A DNA stretch of 64,000 nucleotides from Myrica gale. Its lineage: Eukaryota; Streptophyta; Magnoliopsida; Fagales; Myricaceae. The notes beneath the pieces are model-generated. The model did not search any database, was not told where the DNA came from, and saw only the letters and a program-made list of their open reading frames with translations. Shown piece after piece: positions 55,982 through 64,000 of the stretch. The stretch's first letter is position 1; every line of letters begins with the position of its first letter. Location: positions 11,452,501 through 11,516,500 of the forward strand of contig OZ005609.1 of the NCBI GenBank assembly GCA_963930655.1, read 5' to 3'. Both the position numbers and the translations under genes were made by a program.

Positions 55982-58900
55982 TTATTTCCATTCGAGGTTT
56001 TCATCGCCCAGCTCGGCCCACACCGGCGCCCAGCTCCCACACTGGTTCTCTGGAACTCTTGAACTCTGGTAAAGTTGAATCATACTTAATAGATCAAGCA
56101 AGTTTTCAGGTTCTGCATTAGATACATCCATTTGAAGGACATCGTCACGTTTCCTTTTCCGGGTTTCCACTCTCTCTTTATGCTCCTGTACTCGATGGAC
56201 TTCACAACTTGCAATTTCAACCTCTTGTCCAGAAAGTGATGAAGCCGAAAACTCCACTTGCAAAGGATTCCCCTCTAGCTCAGAACGTTCTATCGTAGTG
56301 TAAGCCAAAAACAAAAGTGGTGAGGTCCAGTTTGATTCTTTACCAATAACAACAGTTGTTCCTTCAACATGCCTCGGGGAACGTCCTTCACGTACAATAG
56401 AAGCAGAAGCAGAAGTGCCCGCCATCGTGATCAAGAACGGCGCGGGTTTTCTAAAAACAATAACAGCACATAAGGCAATTGTTATGGCCTCCTCCAAACA
56501 CTCTTGCCAATTCACGTTGATCCTACAGCGATTGGCGTTTAAAGAATTCTCACTATGGCTGAACCAGGTTGGGAGGCCCCTTCTAGAATCCACAATGCCA
56601 TCTAAAACGTAATCCTGTTGAACAAGTTTCATAAATTTTCTGCAATATAACCTGCAAACAAAGCCACACACAAACGTGTACCGAACAGATAGAGCGAGAC
56701 ATACCTCAAGCAAGCTGAACCATTTGGTTAGAATTTCTTGTCTAGCATATACAAGGCCAATTAAATCCTGTTGCAGTTGAACCAAGGTTATTATAAATAT
56801 TCGGCAATACACAAAGCCACACAAACACATATAAGCGAGACAGACAGACACATACCCTACGAAGTGAAGGACTCAACACAGGATTGCTAAGCTTTTTAAG
56901 CATTTTATGGCATCCACACAAGTCAAGCCAAATTAGCTTATCTAGCGAGTCGTCGCTTGTGTCGAATTGAAACTTCTTTGATACTTGTGGAAAACTTTCT
57001 AATGAAATGCATCCTTCAGCTTCTACCTCCTCTATGTTTTGTGGAAGTTCTGGGATTTCAAGAAGTTGCTTGCAATAGTACAAACAAAGGCGTCTCAATC
57101 GAACAAGTCTTTTGATGCTTGCAGGAAGGCTGACAATATCATTCCACGATAGATCTAACTCACTTAAAGTAGGCTGCCAAGTACTATTCCTAAAGCAAAT
57201 TGATTCTGAGAGGATGAAGTTTTCAGGACTAAAAAATTTTGATGCCCGAATTGCTGCCTCTCTGTAACAATCATCATTTGAAATGCTTGAATTCCTTGGA
57301 GGACTCCCTGAAATCTTATATTCCATGTTCGGCATGATAGATACCATGAATTGTCTGTTGTCCACCATCAGCTTTTCTCCAAACCCTCTAAATCGTGGAC
57401 ATTCTTTGATCTGAAGGAACTCTAGATGTTGCAACTGAAAAATGTTATCTGGGAGATGCGTAAGGTTTTCGCAGATCTTAAACTTTAACGAGCGAAGCCC
57501 AGAGATATTTATAATAGAAGAAGGAAGTTCTTTTATACCACTTCCTTTTAAGCCAATTTTACCAAGATTTTTCATTTCACCCTCAATCTCAGGAAAGTTT
57601 AAAAGGCTTGAGCAATATCTAAGGTCAAGGCATTCTAGAGATCTTAACTTAATGCGTCTTGGAAAAATCCTAAGTGTAAAGCATCCGTAAAGGCGCAATA
57701 GAACAAGCTTATCAAGTAACCCAATAGAATCATGAATCTCTTCTAAATTTGTACAAAAGGGAAGAATCAATTCCTTTAGATTTGAATGCCCTGAAAGATT
57801 TGGGATTTTTGTTAAGAGCTCGCAATAAGAGAAATCCAAAATTGTCAAGTTCTTCAAGTACAAGAAAGAAAAAGAAAAAGTAACAAAGGAACTATGTTAG
57901 CTTGAAGGAAGTTGAATTATAGTTTACAGAAGGGAAAAAAAATGAAAATAGCAATTTTACCATGTGTTCAACTACCGTCACATCCTGGATGTAGCTAAAA
58001 CTCATTCTAAGATAACTGGGTTTCTTTCCGTGAAACTTGAAAGGCAAAGAGGGAAAATGATATCCACTCCAATCAACCACTCTTAACTCATTGGGAAGAG
58101 AGTTAATTTTTCCAGAGAAACGTGCATTGCGGATTATAAACAATCTAAGTCGTTTCATCTCCATAAATGCCTCGGGACTCAACTGTATGATATGATCGTC
58201 GTCTTCGGACAAATCAACCAGTATGGCTTGAATTTTGTTTGTTCCCTGGTAAGATAATGTATAAGTACTATGTAGCAAAATGGGAACATAAACGTTCATC
58301 ACATATTTGCATTTACTATATGCTCAGTATAATTAGTTATGTTTTGAGAAACACACTAAAACACAAGCACGCATATTTGTTAAGCTTGCAAAAAAGAAAG
58401 ATTAATAATCCATTTAGAACGGGGATGTCCAAAGTGTATGTGATCCCATTTAGAACAACTGTCTTTTTTTTCTTGTTCTTTTTCCTCCGAATTTATCATT
58501 TTTAACTATTTAAAAAAGAAGAAAGCTGCAAGATACTCATAACATCAGTACTTGTCCAATGACATAGTTATGCACAATAATCAATTTACTCCTTTGTTAT
58601 GTAAAAGCTTTTATGTATATATGTATGCATGTATTTATGTATGTATATAGGAGGCATATTTACTTTACACTTAGCAAACTGTAGGAATCATGTCATATAA
58701 GGTGAATGTTTTTAAATATATCGAATCCTCAAACTACAAACAAATTTTTAATTTCTAGCCTCAGATTGATATTTGAGTGTTGACTTGATCTCATAATTTC
58801 TTGATGTAAGTTGACTATTTGATAAATAGATCTTTGTAAAATAATTCAAATATGTTTAAGAGGGTTTCACTTGTCAGGAGAAAACAAATATAAAATAAAA

Positions 58901-61293
58901 CAATTTTTCGTTAAATGACACATACCGTATTTTCTTCCAGTACCATACAAATATCTTCATTGAACCATAACCTACTGCGTCCACTAGGTTCTTCAGGTGA
59001 TTCTTCTCGAACAAGTTCTCGACCCATTTCTTGCAACAAGTCATGCATCTCCAATATTAACTTAGCAGTGTACTGATCAGTAGTAGCAGTTATGAGACCC
59101 TTATCCATAAGTCTTCTTATACCAATATCTCCAGAAAAACCACAATTGTCTAATATTTTGATCACATTATTTATCTCCTCTCCCTTGAAGAAACATGCAA
59201 TGTCAAGAAAAATATTTTTCTCATTTTTACCCAATCCATCGTAACTTATTCTAAGTATCTTTTGAATATCCTGATGAGGGCTTCCTTTGTAATCTTTTAA
59301 GGCACTTTTCCATTCACAAATATTTTTACCGTGTAGATCCGAACCAAGCACTTGTAAAGCCAATGGAAGTCCCCCAGCATAATCGATTATCTGTTGTACG
59401 AGTTCTTCATATTCGACAACTGGTGGATTGTTTCCTTTGAAGGCACTCCAATTAAAGAGTTGAAGAGATTCTTGCCAATTCAATCTTTCCACTTCATATG
59501 TAAAATCCACGTCATGGTTGGTTAATACATTTCGATCTCTTGTTGTTATGATGATTCTACTGCCAGAACCAAACCATTCTCGCTCTCCAGCCAATTTTTC
59601 TAACTGTTTCAGATGATCTACATCATCAAGAATTAAAAGAATCCTTTTGCGGCAAAGTCTCTCCTTTATCAAATTGATTCCTTAATCATCAATGTCAACC
59701 TTCAAATTTGAATCTCCCAGGATCTTCGAAAGAAACATCTCTTGCAGTTTAACTAGACCACGTTCTCCAGCTGAAGTCTCTCTAACATTGGGAAGAAAAC
59801 AAGTACCTTCAAATTGATGAGCAATCAAATTATAGATTGCTTTGGCAATAGTTGTTTTACCAATGCCACCAATCCCGAGGATCCCCACCATTCGTATGTC
59901 GTTCATTTCAACACATAGAAGCGAACAAATGTTTTGCACACGAGACTTTATGCCCACTGGGTAATTGGCGACACGCAAGGATGTATGAGGTATGATTTTT
60001 TTGTCCACCCATTGAATGATCTCTTGGATAAATTCAAATTCGTTCCTATCAATACAAATGATGTCATTGAATGATGTCATGGATAAATTTAGATTTTAAT
60101 GATTTATCATTATTAAATCTAACCCCAAAAGACATAAATGTCAAGTAATTTCTGTGGTAATATTATATCTTCACCGATTGATGTAGATAGCTTAGAATAC
60201 ATTTTTAACAAAATTGGGGCTTTTCATTGATTATATTTACAAAACTACCCTAAATATATATTATTTAAAAAAAAAAACAGCACCGAACGAGCTGCAGATA
60301 TATATTATAGAAAGATAGGAAAAAAAAGAAGATGAAGCTTGCAGGAAAAGGGTGTTTGGAGTTTCGCGGTCTGAGCACGAGGAGTCTGGCGAAGGTATTG
60401 ATTCAGGTGAAGATGAACAATGATTGTATGTTTTCTTTTTTAATTTCGAGGAAAAATACGGAGTTGAAATTCAGTGGAAATTCCAGATCCAGTTTCGATT
60501 CCGAAAATTAGGAAAAACTGGTATAATCTAATGCGGAACTGGAATCCGATACCAAAATCATTAACCGATATTCCGATTTTCGCCGGAATAAAATATCATT
60601 CCTATTGGGCTCCTCTTGCCCCTTAGATCAGTTCCTGTAATGGGTACACCCAAACATATACAGGATGATATAAGGATGTGTGTATGTATATGTGTATTTG
60701 GTTTACATAGATGTAATATAATCATCAAGAAATTCTAGAATGCAAAGGCACAAGAGTTGTTAGAAATACCTTTCCTTCGTTAAATGGAAGCCAGACAAAT
60801 TGCCAACTTTTGTTAAGGCAGCCTTCCACATCTGCACGTTTATTTCCTTGTGATCCTTGAACCGGACTTCATGTTTAGCAAAATCTTCTTCAAAAGTGTT
60901 TGTTTGATGCCTTACATCTGATGGATCTACATAGTAAAACACAGGTAGAACTATTTGCTGCTTTCTTTCCTGACACTCAAGGATCTTCATAAGCTCTTTC
61001 AAGCTCCATGTGGATGATGCATAGTGTGAAGAGAGTATGATGATTGAAATCTTTGACCCTTCAATGGCTTCCAAAAGTGCTGGTGAAATTTCCTCTCCTC
61101 TTTCAAGGTTGTTATCTATATAAGTATTGATTCCCTTTTGATCCAAAGCGTGGTACAGATAAGCAGTAAAATTGTTGCGGGTATCTTCGCCTCTAAAGCT
61201 CAAGAATACTTGGTAACGCCATGGAGAGGAGGAGGAAGAAGAGAGAGGAGAACAAAAAGAGGTAGGGCAGGAGGCTCCTTGTACCAAGGCCAT
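55982..61293 (-). pseudogene. TIR-NBS-LRR resistance gene with one stop
   Basis: TNL proteins are intracellular immune receptors. Six exons (minus: 60770-61293, 58926-60045, 57961-58245, 56856-57851, 56705-56767, 55982-56614) join in phase to 1207 codons. Domains: TIR (about 25-170; VFLSFRGEDTRNNF), NB-ARC (P-loop GIGGIGKTTIA, LLILDDVDHL, GSRIIITTRDRNVL, GGLPLALQVLGSDL, MHDLLQEMGRELV), LRRs in exons 3-4, then a C-JID-like post-LRR domain (PTWFSHSE) in exon 6. A single TAA at codon 296 (59682-59684) lies between P-loop and kinase-2, in a spot where relatives have Glu or Lys; one base change could explain it. Everything else is intact, so inactivation is recent, or the product is a TIR plus partial NB protein. 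A sequencing error is also possible. Exon 5 seems to come from a local duplication. Confidence 0.88.
56611..56860 (-). repeat. Tandem duplication in the TNL gene
   Basis: Two diverged copies, 56611-56707 and 56764-56860, each span an exon start (both read CAACAGGATT), the intron before it and a donor site. This doubled the short segment that opens the post-LRR domain: DLIGLVYARQEILTKWFS in exon 5 parallels DYVLDGIVDSRRGLPTWFS in exon 6. Confidence 0.65.
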
Positions 61294-61572
61294 GGAAGAA
61301 GGGATTCATGAATATGCTTTAGAATAGATGAGCATTCTGGACCACTTAAATGACTACATGAATTCATCAATGTCACACGTTTTGGCATGTGGGTCATATT
61401 TTATTGACTTTGTATCTGTGTTCCCATTGGAAGTAATGAGTTTGTTTTGGTGAAAAGTATACACGTTAGCTTCTTTCATAGCAGGTTCCTAAAACAACCC
61501 CTTTTACAACATAGCCTTTCCTTGATCCACCTTGTAAAATAAGATAACCCGAACTCTTATATTAGAACGATG

Positions 61573-61934
61573 CTCTCCTCTTTCAAGGTTGTTATCTATA
61601 AAGTATTGAATATTCCCTTTTGATCCAAAGCTTCGTACAGATGAACGGCAAAATTGTTGCAGGTATCTTCCCCTCTAAAGCTCAAGAATACTTATAAGTA
61701 ACTCCATGGAGGGGAGGAGGAAGAAGAGGCGGAGGCTCCTTGTAGAAAGGCCATGGAAGAAGTGATTCACTGTGCGTAGAATTGTTGAACATTCTGGACT
61801 ACTTAAATGACTATATGAATTTATTAGTGCCATATGTCTTCTCATGTAAGTCATATTTTAATGATTTTGTATCTGTGTTCCCATTGGAAAACAATGAGTT
61901 TGTTTTGGTGATAATTTGAAAAGTATACACGTTA
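61573..61934 (-). pseudogene. Duplicated 5' end of the TNL gene
   Basis: This is a second copy of 61093-61469, which holds the TNL start codon, the first 67 codons of the TIR domain and about 175 bases of promoter. Its ATG is at 61752-61754 (minus), then MAFLQGASASSSSSPPW, a stop, VFLSFRGEDTCNNFAVHLY and another stop. It ends at the same spot where the parent copy breaks off, so it is a dead tandem fragment. A third, shorter piece of the promoter unit lies at about 62140-62210. Confidence 0.8.
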
Positions 61935-62501
61935 CATCTTTATCCTGTGGAAGCTCCGAAAGCTGATGTAGTAAGCAAAGATGTTAAAGAGTAAATATTT
62001 AAGGAGTTAGACTGTTTACATCAACTAATATTTGTATCCCAGCAGATTTAATTTTTTGAATCTGTTTACAACATAAAACAGGAAAAACATAAAACATATG
62101 TGCAATTGTTAGATCTAATCGTTTGAATCAGTTTCATGATTCTGTATGTCTTCCCATTGGAAGTCAATGTGAATGAGTTTGTTTTGGTCATTAATTAACA
62201 AGTATACTTGGAACTTTATTGTTAGCATATTTAAATATCCTCCTCAATTTCTTGTTAAAGCTCCAACCAACGCCCATGGTGGCCGATAGAGAAAAAAGAA
62301 AACAAAACAACAAGACCTAACGCGTTAAAAGAAACATTAATGAGTGTGTTCTGACTCAGCCATTTGTAGGGGTGTACACCAGACATGTCGGAACAGCTAA
62401 AATTATGACTGTCCCATGAATGTATTTTTTTTTGTGACAAAATCTTCTTAATTTGAGTCTTACATTAAGCCTAGCTAGTTTCTTTCAGCCAAAACAACTG
62501 A

Positions 62502-62759
62502 TCATTCAAGGTATATTACAAAACGTATTCTACAAACAATTAATGTTAGAAACAGGAAACATTTTCCATCTACGGCACCGTCATAATTCTGGCATACATT
62601 CCGGCAAGCGTACGCCGGGATGCATGGCCCATTCCAGTTGTGACTTTCACGCCCACAGAGTGAATCAATGCCTTTTGTCGGTGCTATCGTATGAACAAAT
62701 TTACCATGTAAATTACAGATCATGAAAATAAGAACATAAAATACCTTAATACAAAACAA
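62502..62759 (-). pseudogene. Plant defensin-like ORF, probably a relic
   Basis: The 85-aa minus-strand frame contains CGRESHNWNGPC, ACRNVC and a later DGKC. The cysteine spacing C-x10-C-x5-C-x3-C-x10-C-x8-C follows the plant defensin pattern, as do the aromatic residue and the Gly-Pro-Cys. The N-terminal part is hydrophobic, like a signal peptide. The C-terminal part departs from the family, so I treat it as a broken or very diverged copy. No second exon was found. Confidence 0.5.
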
Positions 62760-62779
62760 CTAGCAGAGTGAATCAGCAA

Positions 62780-63175
62780 AGCATTAATGATCTTAATTGG
62801 CAATGATCTTAATACCTTCTTATGGTGGGATGATTGGCATCCTATTGGACATCTCAGTGCACATATCTCCAAGAATTCCATTTTGGAGTCTAGGTTTGGT
62901 TTAGATGCTAGAGTGACGGAGATTATTGGTGGGATGGAAGTAAGAGCTTCTGGCAAAGCATTAATGTGGCAATGCCACATGGTTTTAAATCGAACCCCAT
63001 CAGGGAGGATGTTGTTGTATGGACCTATAATCCCAATGGCAAGTTTACAATTAGGAGTGTTGTAAAGGAAATGAAAAGAAGTGATAGAGTTAATTGGTAT
63101 AATTTGGAGCGGGGAAGAGGGGTTATCCCTTGTCATGGTTTCATCTCTTGGCTTGCCATTACGAAGATATTCTGA
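62780..63175 (+). mobile_element. LINE fragment (zf-RVT region)
   Basis: The plus strand encodes IGNDLNTFLWWDDWHPIG, GLDARVTEII, then after a frame change DVVVWTYNPNGKFTIRSV and CHGFISWLAITKI. These are the blocks that follow the reverse transcriptase of plant L1 LINEs. Only this piece remains, and it is not part of the LINE at 51.6 kb. Confidence 0.7.
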
Positions 63176-64000
63176 ACTGGTATTTGCTCAACACTATCTT
63201 TCTACCACATATGTATGTGTCATGCAATACCGGTCATGTACTATCGTCCGCTGTCTACCATGCCAAAGACCCAAGACACTGGCTACAAATTTCTTGATTG
63301 TCAACACCGTCATCCCTAAAAATCCTCTCTTTTCTATTGTGTCCCTATGAATTCCATGAAATTTTTCTCCATATTGTCCCAAGTGTTGAGGCATGCATGC
63401 TCATCTTGTCTTGTCTTGTTTGGACAAGGACAGAGACAATAGCGAAATAAACTTCATTTGCACTAGTAGTCGGTAATCAGAAATTCGAATTGCTTTTAGC
63501 AACTTGCATTAGTGAAGGGTTTACCGGAAAGTTACCTATGAAGTCATTATGTCCCATGTCGAATACGGTAAGTTGTTGAATACAGGAGAAATTAAGGGTG
63601 GTGATATTTCCTAATTCAAAATTGCACCATAAAATTAATTCGATGAGATTTGTGCATATCTCATCAGATGAACGTGCCTATGTTAAAGTCTCTCCTACTG
63701 TTCTTGGATTGAAGGTATATAGGCTTCAATTGCACCGTGCTTCTAGACTCTCTAATATTCAGTTACCGTCATCTCACCGTAAATCAATCTTTCCTTTCCC
63801 GCTCCTAAATGAGAAATGGTTTTGTTTAATCCCGCGGTCCTGGCCAGAGTTGATCTACCACTTGGAGAGGAATATTAATAAGAAAGCTCTACCACGGGGC
63901 AGGGAAAGTGATCTCTAAAAAAGGTGTAAAGGTTTTCCTTCGGGTTATTTAATGAAGTGTATCTATTTAATAGTTTGAAGATGGAATGTCCTCTTGACAC
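63176..64000. other. No gene recognised
   Basis: The plus-strand frame 63598-63918 (106 aa) has no recognisable domain, and nothing links it to the LINE piece on its left. Confidence 0.4.

Overview
This window is nuclear DNA of a flowering plant, most likely a woody eudicot. Its genes have many short exons with GT/AG introns, intergenic DNA is AT-rich and full of plant-type transposons, and there is a TIR-NBS-LRR gene with a post-LRR domain, a class that grasses lack. The species cannot be fixed from the sequence alone.

Layout. 1-7.5 kb is a bed of transposon fossils: a Ty3 element, a Ty1/copia element with another copia LTR inserted in it, a second copia gag piece and a hAT remnant. 8.4-14.9 kb (+) is a complete 11-exon gene for FZL, the chloroplast dynamin-like GTPase. 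15-21 kb holds a Mutator-type element with an intact 9-bp target duplication, a small fold-back element and a non-coding LTR element with both LTRs. 23.0-23.8 kb (+) is a single-exon FANTASTIC FOUR-like gene. 24-35 kb is mostly gene-poor, with several MITEs and a probable solo LTR. 35.15-43.67 kb (-) is a complete 14-exon gene for the mitochondrial Rho GTPase MIRO, whose introns hold a Mutator-type MITE, a solo LTR and a SINE. A 1.6-kb hAT element has landed in a SINE directly upstream of the MIRO start. 46-47.9 kb holds a long perfect-looking hairpin, a 121-bp duplication and a SINE. 47.95-51.38 kb (-) is a two-exon mitochondrial-type PPR gene, followed by a 5'-truncated LINE. 55.98-61.29 kb (-) is a six-exon TIR-NBS-LRR gene that is in frame throughout except for one stop in the nucleotide-binding domain; its promoter and first exon were tandemly duplicated upstream. 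The right end holds a defensin-like ORF and a LINE fragment.

Exon joins were worked out by hand from splice signals and protein family knowledge. For FZL (924 aa), MIRO (645 aa), PPR (518 aa) and the TNL (1207 codons) every junction keeps phase, which strongly supports the models. The genes do not form a pathway. FZL and MIRO are both membrane-anchored GTPases of organelle shape and movement, but their closeness is probably chance. I found no tRNA, rRNA, CRISPR array or clear microRNA gene, and no convincing new multi-gene system. The most unusual structures are transposon-driven: the SINE/hAT nest at MIRO and the repeated promoter of the TNL.
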